In this document: positions 37,542-48,572 of the stretch, in pieces
Numbering within the stretch: the stretch's first letter is position 1
Layout: every line of letters starts with the position of its first letter
NCBI GenBank assembly: GCA_001692895.1
Contig: KV748256.1
Coordinates: 379,293-443,292, forward strand
Length of the DNA: 64,000 bases
Source: Cenococcum geophilum 1.58
Lineage: Eukaryota > Ascomycota > Dothideomycetes > Gloniales > Gloniaceae
Direction: 5' to 3'
The notes under the pieces: model-generated
Told to the model about the DNA's origin: nothing
What the model saw: only the letters and a program-made list of their open reading frames with translations
Databases searched by the model: none
Position numbers and translations under genes: made by a program

Positions 37542-39451
37542 TCAATCGACCAGAATCTTTGCCTCCAATTCTTCAAAATTCTCGAAGAAGCTTTCAAACA
37601 AATTGATTGCATACTCGACATCATGCACTCCCCCCGTCTCACGAATGCTATGCATGCTAAGCTGTGGATTACCTAGATCTAAGGTTCTAGTACCCATGGC
37701 GGCCGACAGCATTGGACCTATTGTGCTTCCGCAGGAGGAATCATTGCGTACAACGAAGAGCTGCAGAGGCACACCATGGGTCGAGGACGAAATACTCGAA
37801 GATGCTTTCTTTGCGCGTCGAGCAGCCTCTTGTAGGAGCACAATTCCCGGAGAATTGGTGGCATATCGTGCGTTTGCGTTGATCTTGATAACAGTACCCT
37901 TGTTCATTTCCGGACGGTGTACGGACTCGGCCTTTGCGGGGTAGTTCGGGTGGACCGAGTGTGCCATGTCCGCTGAGATGAGGAAGGAGGTTGAAAGGGT
38001 TTGCTCATAGGTTGTTGAGTAGTCGGGCTCGAACTTGTCATACGATTTGTCGGACTCGGATTCAGAAGATGGGAGGACGGAGAGACGACGGATCACAGAA
38101 GGTAGGAGATTTGAGTGAGCCCCTTGGGCAGTCTGACTACCAATTTCCTCATGGTCGAAGAGAGCAATCAAACGAATGGTAGAGTCTTTATCCAAAGCCG
38201 AAGGTGGGGAAACTGAAGAAACGAGGCCTTCAACGCTGCAGAAGGACATCATCAGGTTGTCGAGACGAGCGGAGAAGATGAGCTCATTGTTGAGGCCTCC
38301 AATGACGGACTTTTGCGTATCATAAAGTACTATTTCAAAGTCCATAACTTCGGACGGTTCCACACCAGCTTCTTCTGCAATAATTTCTACAATGTATGAG
38401 TGATGGCGGTCCATTGGTGTCTGCAGAGGCTCAAATTGTCCGTCATCATTTTTCTTCTCTTCTGCCTTGTCCTTGCTTTCTTCCCCGGTCTTCCCTTGCC
38501 TATTCAGTTCAGCAGAGACCAGGCCCGCAATTGGGAAAAGTTGAGTCTCTTGGTTGAACTGGAAGTTCTCCCGGCGGTCCAGATGAATAGCCAAGGTCGG
38601 CACGCGGAGAATCGGCCTGTCCACTTTCACAAGGCGCTGCTCAATTGCTCCATCCGTCTTCACCATTACCCGCCCAGCTATGCTGAGATCCCGATCGAAC
38701 CATGTGTGCCATAATCCTCCACCATATGTTTCCACACCCACTTGTATGAATCCATCACTTTGGCGTTTCGAGACTGGCTTAATTCGAAGACAGGGCGAGT
38801 CAGTGTGTGCACCGATCATGCCAATTGGGTTTCCTGGCTTCCATTTTTGTCCGATCGCAAAGGCGACAATGGATGACCCATTACGAGTGAGGTAGTACTT
38901 CCCGCCTGGATGCAGGCTGGATGACCATGAATCTCGTTCCTATCGGAGACTACCGTTAGCTTAAATTCCCAAACAAGTAGCTTATTCTACACCAAAAGAG
39001 AGGCTGTTTACTCCGCAAAATCCAGGCCAAACTCGTGACTAGATAAGGCTGAGGAGGCCAGGGCGAATCCTGCTAAGCGGCTGCTGCAGGTTGCGAGGGT
39101 TGATTGGGGGGCCTCTCTGCACGATGGATTTCCACATTGCAACAAGATCAGTCTGAGCTGGAGGTCATCCTCCAGATTAGAGCGTTAAGATCACTCTGAC
39201 ATAAGCTTTCGAGTATTGCAGGTTGCTCGGGACGAGATAGATCGTACGAATTGAACAGCACCAACCTTAATCTGTTTGAAGCCCGCTTTCTCAAGTCTCA
39301 GTTTTGCCGATTTCACGGCATGAAAAGCTAATAGTGAATATCAACCTGTAGCCACCATGTCTCAAACACCCGATGCACACTTACGGGTGGGGGAAGCGTT
39401 CACAAAAGACAAGAAGTCCTCCGCACTCCTCGATGCCGGCTTAGGAGACAT
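37542..39451 (-). CDS. Aspartyl aminopeptidase, peptidase family M18
   Basis: Exons 39451-39385, 39327-39266 and 38939-37542 encode 508 residues. The family removes N-terminal Asp/Glu from peptides, using two zinc ions in a cytosolic (in yeast Ape4, vacuole-targeted) dodecamer. The N-terminus MSPKPASRSAEDFLSFVNASPT and FHAVKSAKL are family-typical. Metal ligands are visible as H88 (IGAHTDSP), D270 (SARLDN), E307/E308 (FDHEEIGS), D367 (SADMAHSVHPNY) and H473 (LSMHSIRE). A Lys/Glu-rich low-complexity loop (about residues 190-212) separates the two lobes, as in other fungal members. The second intron is long for this locus (326 bp). It shares an 889-bp divergent promoter with CDH1. Confidence 0.92.
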
Positions 39452-40340
39452 GGTTTGAAAGGCACGTGACCGGATGGCAGGATCAAAAACAATGCAGGAC
39501 TTTGCTGGCGAGGTCTGCAGGATGTATGCCCGTGCGGATGGAGCCCTTAGCATAGGATAGGTCGCTGAGGTCTTCGAAAAGGTCTGGCTTGGGGAAATGT
39601 GGGTGCGAGTTGCAGGGTTCACTCGAACTCAAGCTTCGAACGGCGGACAGGGCGTCAAGCGAAAATTGGTTCGCTAGCGACACCTGGCAGGCGCTGACCC
39701 ACGGAGGACTTCCTGTTTCAAGCGCGTAAGGAACATCAAAACAAAGCCATACCCATAACAGAAGAGACGTGACTTGAGCGCAAGGCGAATCCACTCTTTC
39801 GTTAGTCTCGTCAAACGCTCTTCAAAGCTCTTCACGCTCCAATTCACTATCCTTACCTTCTTCGCATCTCACATCCTCCTGCGTTGCTGTGGTTGCGAGC
39901 TCCTTGCCTCCTTCGACGACGCGGGCCTAGTGCGGCTCAAAGCGATTGACATCTGAAAAGACGGCCAAAACAACCACCATAATCCTGTCACGACCCGCCA
40001 AAGCTCCCCAACACCCGCCAACTCCGTCTGCGACGATCTGCAATGTGTCCGCAGACCGACTAAACAAAGAGCGTGGACGATTGTTGCGTGCGCCTGTGCC
40101 TGTCGCCACCCGGTACGATTTGGTTCAAGGGGAGCTCTAATCACCACGGCGCATTCACTTTCACTACCACCTCTCACGCAGCACAATTCAAGCCAACCCC
40201 TACCGTTAAAGTCACTCTAATAGCTATTATCGCATATACTGTTCGCGATTTGTGCAATATATCTGGCCGTCTCCATACCCGAATCTCTCCCGATCGGACC
40301 CTGATAATCTCAACAAACACCATCGATTAATCTATTCATC
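39452..40340. promoter_or_regulatory. Divergent promoter region between the M18 peptidase and CDH1
   Basis: 889 bp separate the two start codons. A CACGTG box lies at 39463-39468, 12 bp upstream of the peptidase ATG. A CCAAT box lies at 39839-39843, and CT-rich stretches typical of fungal 5' regions occur before the CDH1 ATG (40180-40335). Several open frames of 60-105 codons occur on both strands here but have no family features and overlap each other. Confidence 0.5.
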
Positions 40341-42404
40341 ATGCGGGACACTCAGCTTGACGTTGACGTGCCCGTATCATCTACTGAGAGAGTCGCAGAG
40401 GAGCTGCGCACGCCTACCCTCATATCACCACCTGAATCGAAGACGCCGCCCACCGCGACACACAAGCGACATCAAAATGGTTTCGAACAAACTGGGCACG
40501 ACAGAGGCTCCGAACCGGTAGATGCGACAGCTTTAAGTAGGGCTTTAGAACAATTTGAGCAAGCTGGACGACAGCGAGAAAGGACGCCGGGTGCAAGTCC
40601 CAGCAGAAAACGACAGCGAGTATATGGAGACAGGTTAGTGAACCGACGCAAAGGCTGCGTAGATAGCTGAATGCGACCTTTTAAGACACTAAAATGGTTA
40701 CCAGAAGTACAGGGGCTAACAAGTTGTAACAGATTCATACCAAACCGATCCGGACAAGACTTACAGGCTAGCTTCACTCTGCTTCACGATGAAGGCTCGC
40801 CAGCAACGCCATCCCGTTCAGCAAGGAGAACGCCCCACAATGAACTTCACTTTCAGAGAAGTATGCCAATTTCCACAATACATAATATCTATTCCCTACT
40901 GACATTCTCATTTAGCTGAGGAAGCAAACCGAACATATTCGACGCTACTACGATCAGAGATGTTTGAATCATCAGTGCCCCAATCAATACCGCAAAACCT
41001 CTCTCCAACAGAACGAACCACTTTTCACGATCCTACCCGTTCACATACTCCGCCTACGAGGTCATCCGCCCTTCCTGCACCGACGTTAACACCCTCAACT
41101 CCACACAAAAACTTGTTTTCATACGCCTCCCCTCGACACAGCTACTCTGGCCATCCGACACCATCCCGCACTCCGCAGAGCAGGCATGGCCAAAATCTCA
41201 ATGCGCGATCAGAGATATACAGTTTATCACCAGTCAAGTATAGCAGTCAAACGATGCTCCTAAGTCCACGAAAAACCCCTAGAGCGGTTGCAAAGGTACC
41301 TTATAAAGTACTGGATGCGCCAGATCTTGCAGATGATTTTTACTTAAATTTAGTGGACTGGGGTAGTCAGAATATATTAGGTGTAGGGTTGGGATCATGT
41401 GTTTACATGTGGAACTCAAGCTCTGGCCGTGTAACAAAACTGTGTGAATTGCCAGACGACACTGTCACAAGTGTCAACTGGATTCAGCGAGTGAGTGCTC
41501 CTGTTCTGAAGCAGTGAGACCAGCCATGACAGCAGGCTAACGGTCAATGCAGGGTTCTCACATCGCCATTGGAACACATAAGGGATTTGTACAGATATGG
41601 GATGCTCACTCCCAGCGCCGGTTACGGACGATGACAGGTCACACAGGCCGGGTTGGGGCCCTTGCATGGAATGAGCATATCCTCACCTCAGGGTCACGAG
41701 ATCGGCTTATTTATCATCGCGATGTGCGGCAACCGGACCAATGGCTCCGAAAACTTGTTGGCCATAAGCAAGAGGTCTGCGGCCTGAAATGGAACTCTGA
41801 CGATGGCCAGTTGGCAAGCGGTGGAAACGACAACAAACTCATGGTTTGGGAGAAGCTGAATTCTGAGCCTACCTTTAAATGGAGCGAGCATATTGCTGCC
41901 GTCAAAGCCATCTCATGGAGCCCTCATCAACGTGGTCTGCTTGCTAGCGGAGGAGGAACCGCGGATCGGACTATCAAGTTCTGGAACACTTTAATATCCC
42001 CTCATGGACCCTCATCCGCTTCTATTGCGGCCGCAGCTGCGGCAGCAGCAGCTTCAAACACGTCAAGCATACCACCATCTCCTTCAGCACCTGCAAATCT
42101 ACTCAGTAGTCTGGACACTGGCAGCCAGGTGTGTAACTTGGCTTGGTCACGGAACAGCAATGAAATCGTCTCGACACACGGTTACAGCCAGAATCAGATT
42201 ATTGTTTGGAAATACCCAAGCATGCAGCAGGTCGTTTCCTTGACTGGCCACACATATCGAGTGCTGTATCTAGCCATGAGCCCGGATGGTCAAGTAATTG
42301 TTACCGGTGCTGGTGATGAAACGCTTCGATTTTGGAATGCGTTTAAAAAGAAAGAGCGTGCTGGTGGTTTAGGAGGAATGGATGGCTGGGGAGTGATCCG
42401 GTGA
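40341..42404 (+). CDS. CDH1: Cdh1/Fizzy-related WD40 activator of the anaphase-promoting complex
   Basis: Exons 40341-40633, 40733-40860, 40916-41490 and 41553-42404 encode 615 residues. Cdh1 binds APC/C in late mitosis and G1 and recruits cyclins and other substrates for ubiquitination. The C-box DRFIPNRSG is at residues 97-105, created by the first splice. A Ser/Pro-rich region with many TP/SP sites (TPSRSARRTP, SRTPQSR, SPRKTPR) follows, typical CDK target sites that keep Cdh1 off APC/C. PYKVLDAPDLADDFYLNLVDW opens the seven-bladed propeller, in which the WD blades are clear. The protein ends in Ile-Arg, the IR tail that docks on Cdc27. A run of nine Ala lies in an inserted loop between blades. 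Cdh1 rather than Cdc20 by the C-box context and overall match. Confidence 0.93.
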
Positions 42405-43526
42405 GGCGAGGAAGTAGTTTTGGAATGTTTAAACTTGTGCAGGCCCGCCTCGAGCCTTCGCTCACTTCCGCTTCTTGAAACTTCATCAATCCGGAGAACG
42501 GATGAATCTACCAAGTCGAGCCCAATATTTAAGGCCTTCGACTCTTCGAATGTTATTACATTACTACCGTAGCTGAGAGCTGCGATGCTATCTTCTGGCG
42601 TTTTACTCTCGCTCTGGCGAGTCCTAGGCTTTCTTTGTACCGGCTTTATATCATGGCATGATGCATGGGGCATGGCGTTTGGGACTGGGGATACCTATGC
42701 TTCATCTTGTTGATGTTGCGTATATGATTGGGGATTGTCCTTTTGGCATCTTGGACGATGGAGCTGGACTGGAGGAGAGCGGGGTCCACTGGTATCTAGC
42801 ATTGTATGACTGGCATGAATTCACTTGAAGGTCTTGAAGATAACGATTGACGTTGATGCCTGACCGAGTGCGAGCCCGTCCCCATCCACTAACTCATGTG
42901 ATGCGCAGCTAAGCTTATCTCGCGTTCAAAATCACCATCGTGAGGATGATCATCGCATCGAATGTTGCTGCTAAGCCCAACAACAGATCATAGATACGAC
43001 CTAAGGAGGGTACTAAAATAACTTCAACCTAACTCAATTTGGCCGGTTGTCTGCTGGTGACCTCAAAATTAAAACCATACTTCTCGGTATCTTGAACGAC
43101 TACAAAACCTCTATTAAGAGTGCTTATACTGGCAAGAAAACAGAACCTCTACAAAGAATCTTATATGCAGCCCCCTAGAAACATAGATCATAGTAGTGCT
43201 TGGTTTTTTAGATGATTAATATATTCGGACGAAGGCGGCTGCGTTGAACTTGAATGTGAGCCGGCGCCTTAAAAGACTTTCAGCAGAATTCCATGCCGCA
43301 GCCCTACATTTCGACCTGCTAGGTTTGAGATGCTCTCGCAACTAGAAAGGCTAGGAATTGTCAGACTACATTAACAACTAGGACAGTTCGCATACGAAGG
43401 ATACAATAGCTACAAAGCATTCGGAAGAGCTTCAAGCGTTTATCACGAGCATTTTATTAGATGTAAATGGCCGCACGGGGTAAGCTTGACGCTTCATCTG
43501 CTAGTGGAAGAGACCCATTGTTCTTT
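42405..43526. other. Intergenic region without a recognised gene
   Basis: About 1.1 kb of normal-composition DNA downstream of CDH1. A 127-codon minus-strand frame (42290-42673) overlaps the CDH1 3' end and has no features of a gene. Composition becomes more AT-rich after 43010. No RNA gene or repeat was recognised. Confidence 0.5.
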
Positions 43527-44580
43527 TCAAAAAATGAGGAGAAAATCCAAATCAAGTTTTCTCAACATGCGAAACTGTCCCAGCCTCGAACTCAGCCTGG
43601 TGTTTTTGACATCATCCATGACAGCACCCTCCAAAGGCACGGCTGCATTTTCGCCATCAAAAACCCTCACAATCTCCTCGAGTGTGTAGCTGCGTATATC
43701 CGGGTAAAAGAAATAAATCGTGGCAGTGATGATGATGAACAGCACAGCGAAAAGGATATATATATAGTACTTCCAAGCAATCGCAGCCAGCGCAATAGGG
43801 TTGACGAAGATGTTAAAGAATACCGCAACTTGGGTGGCGAAGTGTACGAGCGCAACACCCCCGGCTCGCACCGCGTATTGCCATATCATATGAACCCAGG
43901 AGCAGAGTGAACGCGATGTCGTAGAAGGCGTAGAAGGCGTACGAAAATAGGATGACCGCGATGCCTACACCGCCATGTTTCGTAACTGCGAAGGACCCCG
44001 AGAGTTCAGTTACGACAATGTAGGAACATAGCATGCCAATTGATGAAGTAAGGAAGAGAGTTCTCCGCCCCACTTTGTCAACCACCAGCGCAGCGCAGAC
44101 AGCAAAGAAGAGGATCCAGATCTGCAGGCAGCCGTTGATAAGAGTGATGTGAGTGACATTGGTGACACCGACCGACTTAAGGATGGGAGAGAGGTAGTAG
44201 CTGAAGAGGCCGACACCGTTCCATTGTGCAAAGACGCCTAAGGTGGTGGAGATGAAGGGACGCTTGCGATTGCCTTCAGTCGAAATCATGTCTCTCTAGC
44301 CAGTGCTGGCCTTCAGCTCGCGCTTAAGCTGTATGGAGCGTGTCATTTGTTCCATTTCAAATTCGACGAGCGAGAGGTTCTATCACCTCCGGCATGCATG
44401 CGGGCAACAATCTCATGCGCTTCCTCAGTCCGACCTTGGAAACCAGCCAATGAGACTCTAGGACCAGGAGAGTGCCCATCAGTTGTGCTGCGGGAACAGC
44501 TAGTTGAACAATCGAAGGAATTCTCCATCCCCAAGAGTCTGTATAAACCCACGCGCCGAAACACCATTCGCTTCGACGCT
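43527..44580 (-). pseudogene. MFS sugar transporter, 5'-truncated and frameshifted
   Basis: Reading leftwards from about 44575, WVYTDSWGWRIPSIVQLAVPAAQ and LMGTLLV correspond to the middle of a sugar-porter (TM5-6 region and the central loop with EEAHEIVARMHA). The rest of the central loop carries a frame change near 44440 and an in-frame TAG at 44296 where family members have Trp (TGG to TAG). TM7-12 follow at 43813-44289 (VFAQWNGVGLFSYYLSPIL, DKVGRRTLFLTSS) and, in another frame, 43527-43889 (ALVHFATQVAVFFN, FFYPDIRSYTLEEI, the PETKG-like end). TM1-4 are missing. It resembles fungal lactose/hexose permease-like transporters. It is dead by at least one stop, two frameshifts and the 5' deletion. 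Confidence 0.85.
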
Positions 44581-45271
44581 GGGGTAACCTTCACACCACA
44601 ATCTCTGCCTATAGCTTCCAACATATCATCAGTTCGTCTTAGAGGCTATCAGCGTCTTCTTTTGTGAAATTGGAAAATCGTATCGAATATGTTCTAGATT
44701 GATTGACGAATACCGAGTTAGGACCAATGATATCTAGAGAATCCATAATAAGTTAGAAATCAGCGGAACAAACGCTGCGGTCACTTACCTCGCACACGAA
44801 CATATTGAATCTTTCCACTTCACCAAGTTCCTCTACTGCATCCATGAACGCAGATGCATACCGCCGCATGTACCCGACAAAGCATTTTGCGCGCGATTTG
44901 CTTTGTGCTTCTGCAATTGCATCGATGTCGCACTAGCACGGAGCAAGCGGCTTTTCCACTAGCACGTATTTGTCGTTCTGCAACACCAGTATGGCGTGTG
45001 GGACACGAAAGGCATCCGAATTGCACACGATGACTACATAGACATTGGAGGAGCTGCACAGGTCCTCTGCTTTGGTTGTTGTTTGAACTTTGGTGTCAGT
45101 GACTCCTTTTTCGCAATAGTCGAGACTTTCGAGGGATACATCGCAGAGGTAAGTGATGGAGAATCAAGCGGAGAGGAGGTTCAGCGTAGGAATATGTGCA
45201 ACTTGTGCAACTTTGCGGCATCCGATGATGCCTACTCGAAGGACGGGAGACTCTGGAGGCGTTGTTGCCAT
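44570..45271 (-). pseudogene. Gfo/Idh/MocA-family oxidoreductase, truncated
   Basis: Begins MATTPPESPVLRVGIIGC at 45271: the Rossmann start is GIIGCRKVAQVAHIP, in which the Gly-rich loop is intact. It continues with VYVVIVCNSDAFRVPHA and VLVEKPLAPC (family EKP motif), then FVGYMRRYASAFMDAVEEVGEV. A good donor (GTAAGT, 44783-44788) follows. Next come IIGPNSVFVNQS, FSNFTKEDADSL and AIGRDCGVKVTPAS, after which the sequence changes abruptly to the sugar transporter. In-frame stops occur after NLLSA and after PLAPC, plus one more and a frame change downstream; the C-terminal half is gone. NAD(P)-dependent sugar or polyol dehydrogenase activity is the usual family role. Confidence 0.8.
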
Positions 45272-45613
45272 GGCTTAAGGTTTGGGGAGCTATGGATGTA
45301 GTTCCCTTCTGCCGCTGTTCGCTTTATGTAGTAAGTATGATTTTGGGCTCCTCCTTTTCACCATATTTGAAATACTTTTGGATGGCTCAGGTGGCGGGCC
45401 CAAATTCCGGGGAAGAGTGGACATAGTTGTGGAGGCCGAATCCTTCAGTATCATGTGGTAGATAGGTTGCAATGACTCGTCGAGTGTGCTATCACTCCCA
45501 ACTCCCCCAAGCACCAATACCAGAATGAACATGTGGAGAAGAGCCGATCGCTAACTTCAGGTCTAGAACGAGGGGAACGCCAAGATGGAAGCCGACCTCA
45601 TGAACAGGAAAAT
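45272..45613. other. Intergenic region between oxidoreductase relic and copia insertion
   Basis: Contains no recognised gene. From about 45485 to 45613 a plus-strand frame stays open right up to the copia insertion and continues in frame after it at 48573 (E-Q-E-N-A-S-S across the target duplication), so the last ~130 bases may be the 5' part of the interrupted regulator gene. Confidence 0.4.
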
Positions 45614-45832
45614 TGTCGGACGAACAAGTCACTGAGAAGAACTCTGTCTATTGAATGTGGCTCTAGAGCCTCTATAAATACATAAGAAAAAGGGTAGTAG
45701 ACTAATTTGGTTACCGTGTCGGAGACCAAGTCGTAGACCGAGTTGTTGACCGAGTTGTTGACCAAGACAGTTATACGAGAACAGGGTGGTGAGTTATAAG
45801 GTGGTACCTAAGAGTGACCTTAACGGTCGACA
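45614..45832 (-). repeat. Long terminal repeat (3' LTR of the copia element)
   Basis: 219 bp, identical in length to 48354-48572. Contains a TATAAATA box-like sequence (45673-45680 region) and tandem GTAGACCGAG/GTTGACCGAG decamers. Preceded by the AAAAT target duplication. Confidence 0.9.
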
Positions 45833-46789
45833 CACCCCCCTAGCTGCTTAGTTAAGACTAAACAGCTGGATAGAAAATAGAAAAAGTTATAATAGCAATT
45901 TGGTGTTGAGATAAAGAAATCCTCTATAGAGTTACCTTGTCTAATGTTATCTAAATCGAATTAAATTAGATCTTGATATCTTATATAGGTGACTTAAAAG
46001 CTCCTTCTAGTTTTTGGGTAGAGGTAGAAACCTATTGCTGTATATTTGCTAATTAACATTAGTTAGGTAGGCTTAGTGTCGCATTAACTGCTTCTTCCGT
46101 TATCCTCCTGCAATTTTACTGTCGCCTATATTATCTTAAATCCCTTACCTTAGGCGGGTTTCCCTTTTTAGAATATATTCGAATCGTGATCCTTAATTAG
46201 TTAATGTAGTTAATTAAGGCTCTAGTAACTAAGCTAGGGTAGAAAGGCTAGGTAGAGGATCGTCCCTTAAGGCTCGCGGGCCTATTGCGTTATCGTCTTA
46301 AGAATTAAGCTCCTCTTAATTAGTCGCTTAAACTTAATTTCCTCTAGAATCCACCTATTAACTTCTACTAATATCTACTTAAGTCTCGTCCTCGTCCTCT
46401 AACGTCTCATTAAGCTCTTCCTATAACATCTCGTTAAGCTCTTCCTAAGGCGTCCTTTTTATTAAATCTATTATAATGCCTTAGTCAGCGATCTAGTTAT
46501 TAAAATTACCTCTAAGCGATGTTTTGTTATCTGTAGGTGTCCTTTCTAATACTGCTTTATAAGCTTCGCTAACTATATAAGTCTTATATTTAATTATTAT
46601 AGGGCCTTATATAATTGCTCTAGTTACTTCTTTAAGCAGTTACCTAACCACATTAATTCCTGCATATCCGAGTTAACTGTGTAAAAACCGTCCATCTACC
46701 TTTTAATTTGGTAGAGGCTCGGTTAGTTAAGCCGCGAAGGACGCGTCCTCTGTCGTACTCGGCTTTAATTTGTTATATTTAAGGGTTAT

Positions 46790-47032
46790 CTAACTATAGT
46801 AATATCCGTAATATGCAAACTTCTTACTACCGCGACGGTAGAGGTAGTTGCCCTTATTATGCCAAAAGACACCCTCTTTATTAAGTCTGTGATTATAAAC
46901 TAGATTTGTGTGAAATCCTAGTATATACGCAGCGTTAATAAGATAGATCTTCTGCTTTCCTAATGGGGTAATAACTATGACTTTAGCTGTTCCAAAGCCT
47001 TTAATATTTTCTATACTAGATCCTATATACAA
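46790..47032 (-). pseudogene. Copia Gag-Pol fragment (protease to integrase zinc-binding region)
   Basis: The longest open piece of the interior, with copia-typical text: GFGTAKVIVITPLGKQKIY, NAAYILGFHTNLVYNHRLN and VFWHNKGNYLYRR, the segment just after the aspartic protease and before the integrase. Surrounding DNA (46000-48300) encodes Gag and linker remnants, full of stops. No Pol beyond this point remains. Confidence 0.75.
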
Positions 47033-48338
47033 CTACTTACTAGCCGGTTGGATATTACCTATAAATCTTACTCTGTTGTTAATAATATGCAAAGTCGTTA
47101 TAGGGTTTAGAATTATACTATTATAGAGAGCGTAATCTAATGCGATATAAGCTCCAACTTAATAAACTATGAAGCTTCTAAGTGGGTTACTAGGTAAGCT
47201 CTTCTACTTTATATTCTCTGCATTCTCTGGCTTCTTATTAGATAAGGCTTGGCTCCTTAATTGGTTAATTAAGGCCTTAAATTCTAGTAAAGCCTTAGTA
47301 AGCTTCTGCTCTACTAACTGCATTTTTAAGTCATTTAGTTTCTAACCTAATGGTTAAATTGACTTAACTAAATACCAGCAGTACTTAAACGGGTGCTGCT
47401 TTCCGTATAGGCACTGCTTTTAATCCTTCTTCTCCTCCTTCTCTAACTTAGCGTCTAATTTAGGCTTACTAATTGGCTTTCCTTTAAAGCTAGCTGTATA
47501 GGATCCGTTTTAGCTTTTTGCCTCCTAAGTAAACTCTAAGCGACGGTGATTTTAGTAGACCTTAATAATGACTTAAAGGGTAGGTAGTTCTTTCTTCTTC
47601 CTCTTAAGGTTCTGTAATTCGTTTTTCCAGTATTCTAACTATCCTAATAAGGCAGATTTGATGGTATATACGAAGTCCTTAACTAGTCGATCGCTATCTA
47701 CCTTAAGTAATTTAACCTTCTTGCAATTGTTATACACCTTCTCCTACTTACGGAGCCACTTCTTAATATTCTAACTCTTTAGGGCTTTCTTTATTTTTAA
47801 ATATTGGGTTACTAGATTAACCTTCCGAGTGTTATTAGTTAGAGTAACTGCCTCCTTAAGTGATATAAGGATATTATAGACGGTATTTCCTTTAAAGGTG
47901 TAGTCGATGTAGTTATGGGATATAGTGCTAATGATATAGGTACGTAGAGACTTAAGGGCTGCTTCCTCTTTCTTATATCGCTTGTAAATACAATCGTACT
48001 ATTTTCGCAAAGCTTAAAGCTCCTCCTTCTCGCCTTTATTAAGGGCTGAGAACGTAGTTTTCTGAGGATTAATAACTAATAGTAATGGCTCTGACGGTGC
48101 TCTGTGTCTAGGTAGATTATCTTTCTTAATATCCGGATTAATGTACTCCCATATATTCTTACCGTCGGCTCTATACTTAATAACACCAATCTATTAGTCC
48201 TAATTGTTTGGGCCTGCTAGAATTACAGTGTGTGTCGTAATAAGGGTTTTGGATTATTAAGAGGACATTTTAAGGCCTCTACTGTTCAGTTAATAATAGG
48301 GTAATTAGGGTTTTAAATTAAAGATAATGCAGTAGATA

Positions 48339-48353
48339 GCCCGGGCTTATAAC
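48339..48353 (-). promoter_or_regulatory. Putative primer-binding site for a half initiator-tRNA(Met)
   Basis: Immediately inside the 5' LTR. On the plus strand the 15 bases read GCCCGGGCTTATAAC, which matches the anticodon arm of eukaryotic initiator tRNA(Met) (GGGCTCATAAC) except one C-to-T, the change RIP makes. Several copia-group elements are known to prime from the 5' half of this tRNA cleaved in the anticodon loop. Assignment here is inference from position and match. Confidence 0.5.
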
Positions 48354-48572
48354 TGTCGGACAAATAAGTCACTAAGAAGAACTCTGTCTATTGAATGTGG
48401 CTCTAGAGCCTCTATAAATACATAAGAAAAAGGGTAGTAGACTAATTTGGTTACCGTGTTGGAGACTAAGTTGTAGACCGAGTCGTTGACCGAGTTGCTG
48501 ACCGAGACAGTTATACGAGAACAGAGTGGTGAGTCATAAGGTGGTACCTGAGAGTGACCTTAACGGTCGACA
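48354..48572 (-). repeat. Long terminal repeat (5' LTR of the copia element)
   Basis: 219 bp partner of 45614-45832; 12 transitions separate them. Followed by AAAAT at 48573-48577, the second copy of the target duplication. Confidence 0.9.

Larger units (their letters stand above)
45614..48572 (-). mobile_element. Ty1/copia LTR retrotransposon, truncated interior, TSD AAAAT
   Basis: Two 219-bp LTRs (45614-45832 and 48354-48572), both TGTCGG...GTCGACA, are flanked by AAAAT (45609-45613 and 48573-48577). They differ at 12 positions, all transitions (about 94.5% identical). The interior (2.5 kb, minus strand) has only a gag-to-protease/integrase-start segment; reverse transcriptase and RNase H are absent. 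A polypurine tract (AGGGGGGTGTG on the minus strand) abuts the 45614-45832 LTR, and a primer site abuts the other. The interior is strongly RIP-mutated. The insertion lies at the 5' end of the Zn2Cys6 regulator. Confidence 0.9.

Noticed and set aside
37249-38895. Several plus-strand frames of 60-146 codons
   Set aside because: All are antisense shadows of the PHO13 upstream region and the M18 aminopeptidase exon.
39483-40521. Overlapping small frames on both strands between the M18 gene and CDH1
   Set aside because: They overlap each other and the promoters or first exons of two well-supported genes, and none has a domain or family-like composition.
42025-42056. Poly-alanine run in CDH1 as a pathological or misassembled insertion
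   Set aside because: It sits in a loop between propeller blades and keeps the frame; low-complexity inserts are common there in filamentous fungi.
43467-43910. Plus-strand 147-codon frame
   Set aside because: Antisense of the sugar-transporter relic, whose minus-strand text clearly belongs to the MFS family.
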